Shown: positions 1-9,694, numbered from the stretch's first letter. The stretch: 64,000 bases of DNA from WHSW01 sp963828755 (GCA_963828755.1 CAWHFY010000022.1:1-64000), one strand, 5' to 3'. The notes: a model not told the origin generated them from the letters alone. Translations and numbers: made by a program.

Positions 1-798
1 GACCAGCGCCGCGGGCTGCTCGGTGTCACGATCCGCTTCTTGGCCGGCGAGCAGGCGGTCACCGACCAGCTGGTCCCGATGATCGCCGCCTCGCACGCGC
101 TCGGCCGCTTCGACTGGGTCACGTACCTCGCGACGTTCCTCATGGAGGAGGCTAAGCATGCCGAGTTCTTCATGCGCTGGCACGACGAGGTGGTCGGCGT
201 CCTCGAGCCCGAGGAGGTGGCGCGGCACTTCCTGGTTCGCGGCAAGACCGTCGACCCCAGCGGCCGGTTCGAGGTCCGCGACGTGCTTCACGAGGCGTTG
301 CCCGAGTACGGCGGCGAGCTGCTGCGCGCCGCGATCGACGGCGACCGCGATGAGATCGAGCGCGCGTTCGTCCGCTTTTCGGCCGCCTACAACGGCTTCG
401 TGGAGGGCGTGCTCACCATGCCCTCGTACGAGATCGTGATCGACACGACCAACCTGTGGGACGCCTTTCCCGGCCTGGGACAGGGGTTCAGGCAGATCCT
501 CATGGACGAGGGCCGCCACATCACGTTCGGGACCCAGGCCTGCCGGATCCTGATCGAGCGTCACCCCGAGTACGAGGCGCTCGTGCACGAGGTCTTCGAC
601 CGCTACCGCGGCAACCTGGTGGGCCTCGTCGAGTACCAGAAGGCGGTGCCCGGGCTCGAGGTCGACAAGTACCAGCGACAGAAGGTCCGCCACTACCGCA
701 ACCGTTGCCGCGAGATGGGCATCACCGCCGACGCGGAGTTGATCGAGCAGATTCTCGACCCCGAAATCGACTTCGTGGTCGGGGTCGAGGCGGGGTAG
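1..798 (+). CDS. R2-like ligand-binding oxidase / ferritin-like diiron protein (5' partial)
   Basis: The reading frame is open from base 1, so the gene begins upstream of the window; the TTG at 40 is only an internal codon. The visible ~265 residues are helical. They carry two carboxylate/His metal-binding motifs typical of class I ribonucleotide reductase R2 and R2lox proteins: EEAKHAEFF near residue 50 and DEGRHITFG near residue 170. In the family these bind a Mn/Fe or Fe/Fe centre. R2lox (Mycobacterium Rv0233 type) is preferred over true NrdB because no NrdA partner is nearby and no radical-transfer C-terminus is evident. The substrate is unknown. It precedes the glnT-like gene on the same strand with an 87 bp gap. 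Confidence 0.75.
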   Translation, partial: DQRRGLLGVTIRFLAGEQAVTDQLVPMIAASHALGRFDWVTYLATFLMEEAKHAEFFMRWHDEVVGVLEPEEVARHFLVRGKTVDPSGRFEVRDVLHEALPEYGGELLRAAIDGDRDEIERAFVRFSAAYNGFVEGVLTMPSYEIVIDTTNLWDAFPGLGQGFRQILMDEGRHITFGTQACRILIERHPEYEALVHEVFDRYRGNLVGLVEYQKAVPGLEVDKYQRQKVRHYRNRCREMGITADAELIEQILDPEIDFVVGVEAG

Positions 799-885
799 CT
801 GTGTGAACCCGCTACATATGACCCTCGGGAATCCTGGCCTGCCTGTCCATTGCCCGGGCCGCGCATGTGTGGCATACCTCCAGGT

Positions 886-2257
886 ATGAGCGGCTCTCAA
901 CGCCCGACGGCCGACGATGTCCGCCGCGCGATCGCCGACGAGGGGATCGAGTTCTTGTTCGCGCAGTTCGTGGACATGCACGCGAAGCCGAGCGCGAAGC
1001 TGATCCCGTCCCAGCAGCTCGAGGGGCTGCTCGCCGACGGCGCCGGGTTCGCCGGCTTCGCGGCGGGCGACATCGGCCAGACACCGGACAACCCGGATCT
1101 GATCGCGATGCCCGACGTCGGCAGCTTCACGCGGCTGCCGTGGAAGCCCGAGATCGCCTGGTTCGCATGCGACGCGACCGTGGAGGGCGAGGAGTGGCCG
1201 TACTGCCCGCGGACGATCCTCCGCCACCAGCTCGAGCGCGCGTCGGACGCGGGCTTTGAGCTGAAGATCGGCTGCGAGCTCGAGTACTTCCTGGTCCGTC
1301 AGACCGACGACGGCGGGATCGAGATCGCCGACCCGCTCGACACGCTCGAGCAGCCCTGCTACGACATCCGCGCGCTCACCCGCTCGTTCGACTTCGTCGC
1401 CGACGTCGTCCGCAACGTGAACTCGCTCGGCTGGAACCTCTATGCGACCGACCACGAGGACGCCAACGGGCAGTTCGAGCAGAACTGGGACTTCGCCGGC
1501 GCGCTCACGAGCTGCGACCGGGCGGTGTTCTACCGCTACATGGTCGAGGCGATGGCGCAGGAGCGCGGGCTGATCGCGACCTTCATGCCGAAGCCGTTCG
1601 CCCACCTGACCGGAAACGGGTGCCACTTCCACATGAGCCTGTGGGACGGGGACACGAATCTGTTCGCGCGCGATCGCGACGACGACCCGCGCAATCTCGG
1701 GCTCAGCGATCTGGCCTACAACTTCATCGGCGGCCTCAAGGCTCACGCGAAGGCCTATATCGCGCTCAGCGCGCCAACCGTCTCCTCCTACAAGCGGCTC
1801 GTGATCGGCGCTCCGGCCAGCGGCGCCACCTGGGCCCCGGCGTACGTCACCTACGGCTGGAACAACCGGACGATGATGCTGCGGATCCCCGAGGCGGGCC
1901 GGATCGAGGACCGGACGGTCGACGGCTCCTGCAATCCGTACCTCGCTGCGACGGCGATCCTGGCCGCCGGCCTCGACGGGATCGAGCGCGGGCTCGATCC
2001 GGGCGACCCGACGACCGCGAACATGTACGAGACCAGCGAAGCCGACCGGCGCGAGATGGGCATCGAGACCCTGCCCGAGAACCTGCTCGACGCGACACGC
2101 GAGCTCGAGCGGGGACGACGTCCTGCGCAAGGCCCTGGGCTCGGTGGGCGAGGAGGACTACGTGGACTACTTCATCCGCTGTAAGCGCCGCGAGTGGAGG
2201 ATGGCGCACGAGCAGGTCACGCAGTGGGAACTCGACCGCTACCTGCAGCTGTTTTGA
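886..2257 (+). CDS. glnT: Glutamine synthetase type III-like / gamma-glutamylmethylamide synthetase-like ligase (frameshifted near 3' end)
   Basis: An ATP-dependent ligase of the GS fold, about 456 residues. Visible signatures are the N-terminal beta-grasp region, CELEYF, GNGCHFHMSLW (ATP/ammonia site) and NNRTMMLRIP. The frame breaks at a GGGG run at 2111-2114. Removing one G restores a normal C-terminus that ends in LDRYLQLF at 2257, so this is probably a base-call indel. ATG 886 is preferred over the TTG at 850 because the family N-terminus (PTADDVRRAI) follows directly. It heads a tight four-gene set with the GlxB/GlxC/GlxD-like subunits. That pairing is known both for GlnT-GlxBCD and for the N-methylglutamate route, where the ligase makes gamma-glutamylmethylamide. 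Sequence alone does not settle the amine substrate. Confidence 0.85.
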
Positions 2258-2275
2258 GATCAGGGGGATGAGCTC

Positions 2276-3184
2276 ATGTGCGGGATCGCCGGTCTGTTCA
2301 GCAAGTCAACCGACGTCGAGGAGCGGCTCGGCGCGCACCTGAGCTCGATGCTGTCGCAGCTGGCCGATCGCGGGCCCGACAGCGCCGGCGTTGCTCTGTA
2401 CCGCGATCCGGCCCCGCCCGGGTCGTGCAAGGTCTCGGTGTTCTCGCCGGACCCCGGCGAGCCCTGGGCGGCGCTCGCCGGCGAGCTGGCCGAGGAGTTC
2501 GGCGGCGAGGCCGGGCCCGAGGTGCGGGCCTCGCACGCGCTCTTCGTCGTCGCCGCCGAGCCGGCCGACGCGCAGCGCTGGTTCGCCGAGCGCCGATCCG
2601 ACCTGCGCGTGATGAGCATCGGCGAGCGGATCGAGATCTACAAGGAGGCGGTCGACCCGCGCGGGTTCGTCGAGCGTTTCGAGCTCGGCGACGTCGCGGC
2701 CACCCACGCGCTCGGGCACACGCGAATGGCGACCGAGAGCGCCGTGACCACCGAGCACTCCCACCCGTTCTCCACCGGCCTCGACCTCTGCCTCGTGCAC
2801 AACGGCTCCCTCTCCAACCACAACCGCCTGCGCATGGACCTGCGCAGGCGTGGGATCGAGTTCCAGACCGACAACGACACGGAGGTCGCGGCCGGCTACC
2901 TGACCTGGCGGCTCAAGGAGGGAGACGACCTCGAGCAGGCGCTCCGCGCCTGCCTCGTGGACCTGGACGGCTTCTACACCTTCGCCGTCGGCACGGTCGA
3001 CGGCTTCGCCGTGCTGCGCGACCCGATCGCCTGCAAGCCGGCGGTGCTCGCCGAGACCGACGGCTGGGTGGCGATGGCGTCCGAGTACCGCGCGATCTCG
3101 GTGCTCCCGGGCGCCGAGGACGCCGAGGTCTGGGAGCCCGAGCCCGGGCGCGTGTACTCCTGGGAGCGGGCGAAGGTACTGTGA
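2276..3184 (+). CDS. Class II glutamine amidotransferase subunit (GlxB / MgsA-like)
   Basis: Begins MCGIAGLFS, so Cys2 is the N-terminal nucleophile of class II (Ntn) amidotransferases. Further family motifs follow: ADRGPDSAG, the GHTRMATES loop, and HNGSLSNH near the oxyanion site. At 302 residues it is a stand-alone glutaminase domain, not the large GltB polypeptide. It would release ammonia or methylamine from a gamma-glutamyl donor and pass it to the FMN subunit encoded two genes downstream. ATG 2276 lies 18 bases after the restored stop of the ligase gene, so the two are likely co-transcribed. Confidence 0.9.
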   Translation: MCGIAGLFSKSTDVEERLGAHLSSMLSQLADRGPDSAGVALYRDPAPPGSCKVSVFSPDPGEPWAALAGELAEEFGGEAGPEVRASHALFVVAAEPADAQRWFAERRSDLRVMSIGERIEIYKEAVDPRGFVERFELGDVAATHALGHTRMATESAVTTEHSHPFSTGLDLCLVHNGSLSNHNRLRMDLRRRGIEFQTDNDTEVAAGYLTWRLKEGDDLEQALRACLVDLDGFYTFAVGTVDGFAVLRDPIACKPAVLAETDGWVAMASEYRAISVLPGAEDAEVWEPEPGRVYSWERAKVL

Positions 3185-3236
3185 CGCCGAGTCCATCAGG
3201 ACGAAGCGGAGCCGCGCCGCCGTTGAGGCGCTTTCT
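3185..3236 (-). repeat. REP-like intergenic element, family R1 (copy 1)
   Basis: The whole 52-base gap between the amidotransferase and GXGXG genes. Read on the minus strand it contains GCCTCAACGGCGGCGC, then CTCCGCTTCGTCCTG and a GGACTC..GCG..TCA end. The same blocks in the same order occur at 19743-19797 and 57357-57411, and partly at 56537-56583. It is noncoding and separates two genes that otherwise behave as an operon. Confidence 0.6.
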
Positions 3237-3932
3237 GTGACCGTCGCCGCCGAGGAGTCCGTCGACCTCGCGGTGACGTCGGTGCGCGAGCTCAACCAGC
3301 GCCTGCACGACCTCGACCCGTCCGACAGGTCGCGCTGGCGGATCACCAACCCGGGCGGCGCGCACTCGGTGGCGGTCGGGCTCGGCGCGCCGATCGAGGT
3401 CGAGATCGCCGGGCACGTGGGCTACTACTGCGCCGGCATGAACAAGCGGGCGTCGGTGCGGGTCGAGGGCAACGCCGGCGTCGGCGTCGCGGAGAACATC
3501 ATGTCGGGCACCGTCGTCGTGGAGGGCGACGCGAGCCAATCCGCGGCGGCCACGGGGCGCGGAGGGCTGCTGGTGATCCGTGGCAGCGCCTCGGCGCGCT
3601 GCGGGATCTCGATGAAGGGCGTCGAGATCGTGGTCTGCGGCTCGGTCGGCCACGTCGCCGGGTTCATGGCGCAGCGGGGCGTGCTCGTGGTATGTGGCGA
3701 CGCCGGCGACGGGCTCGGCGACTCGATCTACGAGGCGCACGTGTACGTGCGGGGGGAGGTCGCGGGCCTCGGCGCCGACTGCGTCGAGAAGGAGATGCGC
3801 GACGAGCACCGCGAGGAGCTCGGGCGGCTGCTCGAGCGGGCCGAGGCCGGCTACCAGGTCGCCGAGTTCCGCCGCTACGGCTCCGCGCGCAGGCTCTACA
3901 ACTTCGACGTCGACCACGCGGGCGAGTACTGA
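3237..3932 (+). CDS. GXGXG-domain glutamate-synthase-like subunit (GlxC / MgsB-like)
   Basis: 231 residues matching the right-handed beta-helix C-terminal domain of glutamate synthase alpha subunit, here a separate polypeptide. Characteristic turns are visible (GHVGYYCAGM, GNAGVGVAENIMSG, GDASQSAAATGRGG, GDAGDGLGDSIYEAHVY). The family role is structural, linking amidotransferase and synthase halves. The start is GTG 3237. The stop overlaps the next start by one base (TGATG at 3930-3934), which implies translational coupling with the FMN subunit. Confidence 0.88.
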   Translation: MTVAAEESVDLAVTSVRELNQRLHDLDPSDRSRWRITNPGGAHSVAVGLGAPIEVEIAGHVGYYCAGMNKRASVRVEGNAGVGVAENIMSGTVVVEGDASQSAAATGRGGLLVIRGSASARCGISMKGVEIVVCGSVGHVAGFMAQRGVLVVCGDAGDGLGDSIYEAHVYVRGEVAGLGADCVEKEMRDEHREELGRLLERAEAGYQVAEFRRYGSARRLYNFDVDHAGEY

Positions 3933-5278
3933 TGTCGACGCCGCCCCGACCGGGCCTGCGCGAGTCGGCGCTATTCGACCGCAACACGATTCACGAGATC
4001 CACCGCATGGCGCGGGAGGGGATCTACGACATCCGCGGGTTCGGCGCCAAGCGCCGCGTGCCGCACTTCGACGATCTGCTGTTCCTCGGCGCGAGCATCT
4101 CGCGCTACCCGCTCGAGGGCTATCGCGAGCGCTGCGCGACCGACGTCACCCTGGGGACACGGTTCGCGAACGAGCCGATCCACCTCGAGATCCCGATCAC
4201 GATCGCCGGGATGAGCTTCGGAGCCCTCTCGGCCCCGGCGAAGGAGGCGCTCGGCAGGGGTGCGAGCGCGGTGGGCACGAGCACCACCACCGGGGACGGC
4301 GGGATGCTCCCGGAGGAGCGCGAGCACTCCAGCAAGCTCGTCTACCAAATCCTCCCGTCGCGTTACGGGATGAACCCCGACGACCTGCGGCGCGCCGACG
4401 CGGTGGAGGTCGTGGTCGGCCAGGGCGCGAAGCCCGGCGGCGGCGGGATGCTGCTGGGCCAGAAGATCTCCGACCGCGTGGCCGAGATGCGCGACCTCCC
4501 GATGGGGATCGACCAGCGCAGCGCCTGCCGCCACCCCGATTGGACAGGCCCCGACGACCTCGAGATCAAGATCGGCGAGCTGCGCGAGATCACCGATTGG
4601 CGCAAGCCCGTGTACGTGAAGATCGGCGCGACCCGGACCTATTTCGACGTCGCCCTGGCGATCAAGGCCGGGGCCGATGTGATCGTGCTCGACGGGATGG
4701 AGGGCGGTACGGCGGCGAGCCAGGAGGTGTTCATCGAGCACGTGGGCATCCCGATCCTTGCGGCCATCCCCGAGGCCGTTCGGTCCCTGCAGGAGCTCGA
4801 CATGCACCGCAAGGTCCAGCTGATCGTCTCCGGCGGCATCCGCTCGGGCGCCGACGTCGCCAAGGCGATGGCGCTCGGCGCCGATGCGGTCTCGATCGGC
4901 GTTGCCGCCGTGATCGCGCTCGGCGACAACTCTCCCGAGCACGAGGAGGGCTACGCCGAGATCGGCACCGCCGCGGGCTACTACGACGACTGGCACGAGG
5001 GTCGCGACCCGGCCGGGATCTCGACCCAGGATCCGGAGCTCGCCGGGCGGTTCGACCCCGAGCTGGGCGGGCGCCGGCTGGCGAACTACCTGCGTGCGAT
5101 GGTGCTCGAGGCGCAGACGCTGGCCCGGGCGTGCGGAAAGTCGCATCTGCACAACCTCGAGCCGGAGGACATGGTGGCGCTGACGCTCGAGGCGGCGGCG
5201 ATGGCGAAGGTCCCCCTGGCGGGAACCGGCTGGGTGCCGGGACGGCACTCGACCGACGACGGGGACAGCCCTCGATAG
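3932..5278 (+). CDS. FMN-binding glutamate synthase family protein (GlxD / MgsC-like)
   Basis: 448 residues of the FMN (beta/alpha)8 synthase domain of GltB. Motifs include ITIAGMSFGALS, GTSTTTGDGG, VVVGQGAKPGGGGMLLG, DGMEGGTAASQ and the phosphate-binding SGGIRSGADVAKAMALGAD. The C-terminal CGKSHLHNLEPEDMVALT is typical of the stand-alone GlxD/MgsC group. It should transfer the amidotransferase-derived amine to 2-oxoglutarate, or form N-methylglutamate if the donor is methylamine. Start ATG 3932 overlaps the previous stop. The neighbouring formate dehydrogenase could recycle reducing equivalents. Confidence 0.9.
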   Translation: MSTPPRPGLRESALFDRNTIHEIHRMAREGIYDIRGFGAKRRVPHFDDLLFLGASISRYPLEGYRERCATDVTLGTRFANEPIHLEIPITIAGMSFGALSAPAKEALGRGASAVGTSTTTGDGGMLPEEREHSSKLVYQILPSRYGMNPDDLRRADAVEVVVGQGAKPGGGGMLLGQKISDRVAEMRDLPMGIDQRSACRHPDWTGPDDLEIKIGELREITDWRKPVYVKIGATRTYFDVALAIKAGADVIVLDGMEGGTAASQEVFIEHVGIPILAAIPEAVRSLQELDMHRKVQLIVSGGIRSGADVAKAMALGADAVSIGVAAVIALGDNSPEHEEGYAEIGTAAGYYDDWHEGRDPAGISTQDPELAGRFDPELGGRRLANYLRAMVLEAQTLARACGKSHLHNLEPEDMVALTLEAAAMAKVPLAGTGWVPGRHSTDDGDSPR

Positions 5279-5290
5279 CCTGAGGAAGCC

Positions 5291-6943
5291 TTGTCGAAGA
5301 ATCTGGTTGAGCTCGTGCGCCGCCATCACGGCGAGTCCGCGCCGACCGCGCTCGAGGTGCTGAAGGATGCGCTTGAGCGCAACGGAGAGATCACCGACGC
5401 CGACCGCCGCGAGGCCGCCGAGCGGTCCGGCCTGCCCGAGAGCACCGTCTACGGCGTCTCGACCTTCTACGACGACCTGCTTCAACCGCGCGGCGCGCGC
5501 CACGTCCGCGTGTGCACCGGGACCGCGTGCTTCGCGGCCACCGGCGATGAGCACGTCGACCGGATCCGGGAGGGGCTCGGGCTCGAGCTCGGCGAGCGCA
5601 GCGACGACGGCTCGGTATCGCTCGCCGAGACCGTCTGCCTGGGCTTTTGCCATTCCTCTCCGGCGGTCCGCGACGGCGACGTGATCGACGCCGGCCCGGA
5701 CGTCGTCGAACGGGTCCTCGCCGGCAAGTGCGCGCAGGCCGCGGAACCCGAGTGGCGGTCGGTGCTCGACGAGCCGGTGCTGACTGTTCCGGGGGACTGG
5801 TCCGGTCTGCGGCGAGCGCTCGAGGAGCTGACCCCTGAGCAGCTGCTCGAGGAGGTCGAGGAGGCAGACGTCCGCGGGCGCGGCGGCGCCGGGTTCCCGG
5901 CCGGCCGGAAGTGGGGTTTCACGCGAGCCGCCGAGGGCGACGAGAAGTTCATCGTCGCCAACGGCGACGAGGGCGACCCGGGCTCGTACATCGACAAGTA
6001 CCTGATGGAGCGCAGCCCGGCGCTCCTGCTGGAGGGGATGGCGCTGGCCGGCTACGCCGTCGGCGCCGGGCACGGATTCGTGCTCACCCGCTCCGAGTAC
6101 CCGCTGTCGAAGCCCGTGCTCGACGAGGCGGCGCGCCGCGCTCGGGAGGAGGGCTGGCTCGGCACCGGGATCGCCGGGACTGACTTTACGTTCGACGTGA
6201 CCGTGATCGAGGGAGCAGGCTCCTACGTGGTCGGCGAGGAGACGGCGCTCCTCGCCTGCCTCCAGGGCTTGCGCGGCGCGGTGTCCGCCCGCCCGCCGTT
6301 CCCGGCGCAGCGCGGGCTCCACGGCCGGCCGACCGTCGTCAACAACGTCGAGACGCTCTGCAACGTGGCCTTCATCGCGCGAGAGGGCGCGGGCGCCTAC
6401 CGTGACCTCAGTCCCGGTGGCACCCCAGGCACGAAGCTCGTCTGCTTCAACGAGCGCTTCACCCGCCCGGGCGTCTTCGAGGTGCCCTTCGGGATGCCGG
6501 TCGCCGAGCTGTGCGAGGGGCTCGCAGGTGGGCTCCGTGACGGGCGCGCGATCAAGGCGCTTCAGATCGGCGGCCCGCTCGGCGGGATCCTGCCGGCCGG
6601 CCGGATGGAGGTCGCGTTCGACTTCGGGCCGCTGGCGGACGAGGGCTGCATGCTCGGGCACGGGGGGATCCTGGCCTTCGATGACCGGACCGACATGCGC
6701 GACGTCGCCCGCCACCTGCTGCATTTCGGCGCCCACGAGAGTTGCGGCAAGTGCTTTCCCTGCCGGATCGGGCTCGCGCGCGCGCACGAGATGTTCGCCG
6801 CGGACGAGCCGGTTGACCGCACGCGGCTCGAGGACCTTTTGGAAGCCCTGGAGGTCGGTAGCCTCTGTGCACACGGAGGAGGCATGCCAGCGCCCATCCG
6901 CAGTCTGATCAAGCACTTCCCCGAGGAGCTGGGACTCGCATGA
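5291..6943 (+). CDS. NAD-dependent formate dehydrogenase diaphorase subunit, NuoE-NuoF fusion (FdsG-FdsB type)
   Basis: 550 residues in two parts. Residues ~1-150 resemble NuoE, a thioredoxin-fold [2Fe-2S] domain with CTGTACF and CLGFC. Residues ~160-550 resemble NuoF: GRGGAGFPAGRKW and NGDEGDPGSYIDK for NADH/FMN, and ESCGKCFPCRIG plus a later Cys for the [4Fe-4S] N3-type cluster. It should pass electrons from the molybdenum subunit to NAD+. The start is TTG 5291, 13 bases after the upstream stop. The ATGA overlap with the next gene at 6940-6943 shows coupling. NuoE and NuoF are usually separate genes, so the fusion is notable. Confidence 0.9.
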   Translation: MSKNLVELVRRHHGESAPTALEVLKDALERNGEITDADRREAAERSGLPESTVYGVSTFYDDLLQPRGARHVRVCTGTACFAATGDEHVDRIREGLGLELGERSDDGSVSLAETVCLGFCHSSPAVRDGDVIDAGPDVVERVLAGKCAQAAEPEWRSVLDEPVLTVPGDWSGLRRALEELTPEQLLEEVEEADVRGRGGAGFPAGRKWGFTRAAEGDEKFIVANGDEGDPGSYIDKYLMERSPALLLEGMALAGYAVGAGHGFVLTRSEYPLSKPVLDEAARRAREEGWLGTGIAGTDFTFDVTVIEGAGSYVVGEETALLACLQGLRGAVSARPPFPAQRGLHGRPTVVNNVETLCNVAFIAREGAGAYRDLSPGGTPGTKLVCFNERFTRPGVFEVPFGMPVAELCEGLAGGLRDGRAIKALQIGGPLGGILPAGRMEVAFDFGPLADEGCMLGHGGILAFDDRTDMRDVARHLLHFGAHESCGKCFPCRIGLARAHEMFAADEPVDRTRLEDLLEALEVGSLCAHGGGMPAPIRSLIKHFPEELGLA

Positions 6944-7599
6944 GTCTTCAGGTCCAAGTCGATGGAGTCAAGGTCGAGGTCCCGGCCGGTGCGACGGTGC
7001 TCGAAGCCACCCAGGCCGCGGGAAAGTGGGTGCCGACCCTCTGTTACGACGAGCGCCAGGAGCCCTTCGGCGCCTGCAGGGTCTGCCTGGTCGGCTCCTC
7101 CCAGGCGAGCGCCGGCGAGGACGCACGGGCGGTGATTCCGGCCTGCACCACCCCCTGTGTCGATGACATGGCGATCCACACCGACGACCCGCGGGCCCGG
7201 CGCGTCGCGACCGCGGTGGTCGAACTCGTCCTCTCCGAGCTCCCGATGGCGCCGCCGGAGGACAGCGAGCTGACCGAGATCGCTGCGCGGCTCGAGGTCG
7301 GCGAGCCCCGGTGGCCCGGCGAGGTTCACGCGGCCCGCCGCGCGGACGATCGCCACCCGTACCTGACCCTCCGGCACGACCTGTGCATCTCTTGCGGTCG
7401 CTGCGTCCGGGCGTGCGACGAGGTCCAGGGGACCTTCGCGCTGACCGCGACCGGTCGGGGTTTCGAGGCGAACATCGCGGCTGGGCTCGACCAGGGGTTC
7501 CGTGATTCGGCCTGTGTTTCGTGTGGCGCCTGTGCCGACACGTGTCCCACTCAGGCGATCGGCGAGCCCACGCTGATCGCGCTCGTCGAGGGAGGATGA
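6940..7599 (+). CDS. Formate dehydrogenase iron-sulfur subunit (NuoG N-terminal-like)
   Basis: 219 residues. An N-terminal plant-type [2Fe-2S] ferredoxin domain (CYDERQEPFGACRVC and a later Cys) is followed by the His/Cys3 cluster segment and a two-[4Fe-4S] ferredoxin module (CISCGRCVRACDE, CVSCGACADTCPT). This is the electron-wire part of FdsA/FdhA polypeptides, split off here as its own gene. It overlaps the upstream gene by four bases and ends two bases before the catalytic subunit, so the three form one unit. Confidence 0.87.
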   Translation: MSLQVQVDGVKVEVPAGATVLEATQAAGKWVPTLCYDERQEPFGACRVCLVGSSQASAGEDARAVIPACTTPCVDDMAIHTDDPRARRVATAVVELVLSELPMAPPEDSELTEIAARLEVGEPRWPGEVHAARRADDRHPYLTLRHDLCISCGRCVRACDEVQGTFALTATGRGFEANIAAGLDQGFRDSACVSCGACADTCPTQAIGEPTLIALVEGG

Positions 7600-7600
7600 G

Positions 7601-9694
7601 ATGAAGAAGCTCTACGACTCGGAGGTGACGACGACGTGCGGGTACTGCGGAGTCGGCTGCCGCCTGGAGGCGCACGTCGCTGGCGGCAAGGTCGCCTCGA
7701 TCAGCCCCGCGCTCGACGGGCCCGCCAACGAGGGACACACCTGCCTCAAGGGCCGCTTTGCCCACCAGTTCTCGAAGCGGCGCGACCGCCTGACGACGCC
7801 GCTGATTCGCGAGGCCGACGGCAGCCTGCGGCCAGCAAGCTGGGACGAGGCGATTGGGCGGATCGCGTCGGAGCTGGGGCGGATCAAGGCCGAACACGGG
7901 GCGAACGCGATCGCCGGCCTCGCCTCCTCGCGGGCCACGAACGAGGACTGCTACGCGATGTCGCGCCTGATGCGCGGCGCGATCGGGACCAACAACATCG
8001 ACAACTGCTCGCGCGTCTGTCATTCGCCCACGTCGTTCGCGATGCGCAAGTCGCTGGGGCTCTCAGGGGCGACGGGCTCCTTTCGCGACTTCGACCATGC
8101 CGACGCGACGGTCATCATCGGCGCGAACCCGACCGAGGGCCATCCGGTCGTCGGCGCGCGGATCAAGCAGGCCGTCCTGCGGGGCATGCGGCTGGTGACG
8201 ATCGACCCGCGACGGATCGAGCTCGCCGAGTACGGGGAGCTGCACCTCGCGCCGCGTCCTGGGACCAACGCCGCCGTGATGCTCGGGCTGGCCCATGTGA
8301 TCGAGCGCGACCGCTTCTGCGATCACGTGTTCATCGAGGCGCGCACGGAGGGGTTCGACGAGGTCCGCGAGCTGCTCCGGTCTTATTCGCCCGAGGTCGT
8401 CGAGGAGATCAGCGGGGTACCCGCCGCGGACCTCGAGGCGGCGGCGCACATCTACGGGGAGGCCGAGAACGCGTGCTTCTCGTGGGGCCTCGGCGTCACC
8501 GAGCACAAGTACGGCTCCGAGGTCGTGCGACTGATCTGCAACGTGGCGCTGATGACCGGCAAGATCGGCCGCCTCGGCTCGGCGCTGATGCCGTTGCGGG
8601 GCCAGAACAACGTTCAGGGCTCCTCGGACATGGGCGCCCTGCCGGACACGTACACGGCGTATCGCTCGGTGGACGACGAGGACGTCGCACGCAGCTTCGA
8701 GGACGTCTACCGGGTCTCGGTCCCGCGGGAAAAGGGCTACAAGGTCCCGGAGATGTTCGATGCCGCGGTCGCGGGCGACCTGAAGGCGATGTACATCTTC
8801 GGCGAGGACGTCGCCCAGACAGACCCCGACACCGCGCACGTCGTGAGGGCGCTCGAGGCCCTCGAGTTCCTGGTCTGCCAGGACATCTTCGAGACCGAGA
8901 CCACGAACTTCGCCGACGTGATCCTGCCGGCCTCGTCCTTCCTCGAGAAGCGGGGCACGTTCACCAACGCCGAGCGCCGGCTCCAGCTCGTCGAGCCGGC
9001 GATCGATCCGCCCGGCGAGGCGAAGACGGACTTCGAAATCATCGCCGAGGTGTCACGGGCGCTCGGCCACGAGACCGGCTGGAACGAACCCGAGGACGCG
9101 ATGCGCGAGATCGCGGCGCTCACGCCGCATTTCGCCGGCGTGACCTACGAGCGCCTCGGCCGCAAGGGCCTGCAGTGGCCGGTTGACGCCGACGGCATCG
9201 ATACGCCGACGCTGTACGAGCGAGAGTTCGACCTCCCCGGCGGCAAGGCGCAGTTCGCCGCCCTCCCGTTTCAGGTGCCGGGCGACCAGGTCGATCAGGA
9301 CTTCCCGCTGATGCTCGTCACGGGCCGAAGGCTCGAGCACTACAACGCGGGGACCATGACGCGGCGGACGGGCAACGTCGAGCTCGCCGACCGCGATCAC
9401 CTGGAGATCCATCCGGACGACGCCAGGCGGCTGTGGATCTCAGACGGCGATCGGGTCTCGCTGCGCAGCCGGATGGGCCGGGTTGAGATCACGGCGCAGG
9501 TGACCGAGAAGATCAAGCGGGGCAACGTCTTCGCGACCTTTCACTTCCCTGAGACCAAGACCAACCTGCTCGTCGGCTCGTCGAGCGACATCAACACCTC
9601 CTGCCCGGAGTACAAGGTGATCGCCGTCGACGTCCGTCCGCTCTCCGAGGAGCCGTCGATGGCTCCGGCGCTGAGCGGGTCCGGTGCCCCGTGA
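7601..9694 (+). CDS. Formate dehydrogenase catalytic subunit, molybdopterin oxidoreductase
   Basis: 697 residues of the molybdo-bis-MGD family. The N-terminal CGYCGVGC...C motif binds a [4Fe-4S] cluster. SRVCHSPTS places a Cys, not selenocysteine, at the metal-ligand position of formate dehydrogenases. Later motifs fit the dinucleotide-binding domains (GANPTEGHPVVGARI, NVQGSSDMGALPDTY, and the C-terminal NTSCPEYKVIAV). There is no Tat signal, so the enzyme is cytoplasmic, consistent with the NAD-linked diaphorase upstream. FdhD follows immediately and overlaps it. Confidence 0.92.
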   Translation: MKKLYDSEVTTTCGYCGVGCRLEAHVAGGKVASISPALDGPANEGHTCLKGRFAHQFSKRRDRLTTPLIREADGSLRPASWDEAIGRIASELGRIKAEHGANAIAGLASSRATNEDCYAMSRLMRGAIGTNNIDNCSRVCHSPTSFAMRKSLGLSGATGSFRDFDHADATVIIGANPTEGHPVVGARIKQAVLRGMRLVTIDPRRIELAEYGELHLAPRPGTNAAVMLGLAHVIERDRFCDHVFIEARTEGFDEVRELLRSYSPEVVEEISGVPAADLEAAAHIYGEAENACFSWGLGVTEHKYGSEVVRLICNVALMTGKIGRLGSALMPLRGQNNVQGSSDMGALPDTYTAYRSVDDEDVARSFEDVYRVSVPREKGYKVPEMFDAAVAGDLKAMYIFGEDVAQTDPDTAHVVRALEALEFLVCQDIFETETTNFADVILPASSFLEKRGTFTNAERRLQLVEPAIDPPGEAKTDFEIIAEVSRALGHETGWNEPEDAMREIAALTPHFAGVTYERLGRKGLQWPVDADGIDTPTLYEREFDLPGGKAQFAALPFQVPGDQVDQDFPLMLVTGRRLEHYNAGTMTRRTGNVELADRDHLEIHPDDARRLWISDGDRVSLRSRMGRVEITAQVTEKIKRGNVFATFHFPETKTNLLVGSSSDINTSCPEYKVIAVDVRPLSEEPSMAPALSGSGAP

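Noticed and set aside
850..885. TTG 850 as the start of the glnT-like gene
   Set aside because: The extra residues (PGPRMCGIPPG) are not conserved; ATG 886 fits the family N-terminus.
3971..6916. A 981-codon open frame on the minus strand
   Set aside because: It is antisense to the glutamate-synthase-like and formate dehydrogenase genes and has the low-complexity composition of GC-rich shadow frames.
7989..8060. Selenocysteine at the formate dehydrogenase active site
   Set aside because: The codon at the ligand position is TGT (Cys in SRVCHSPTS), not TGA.
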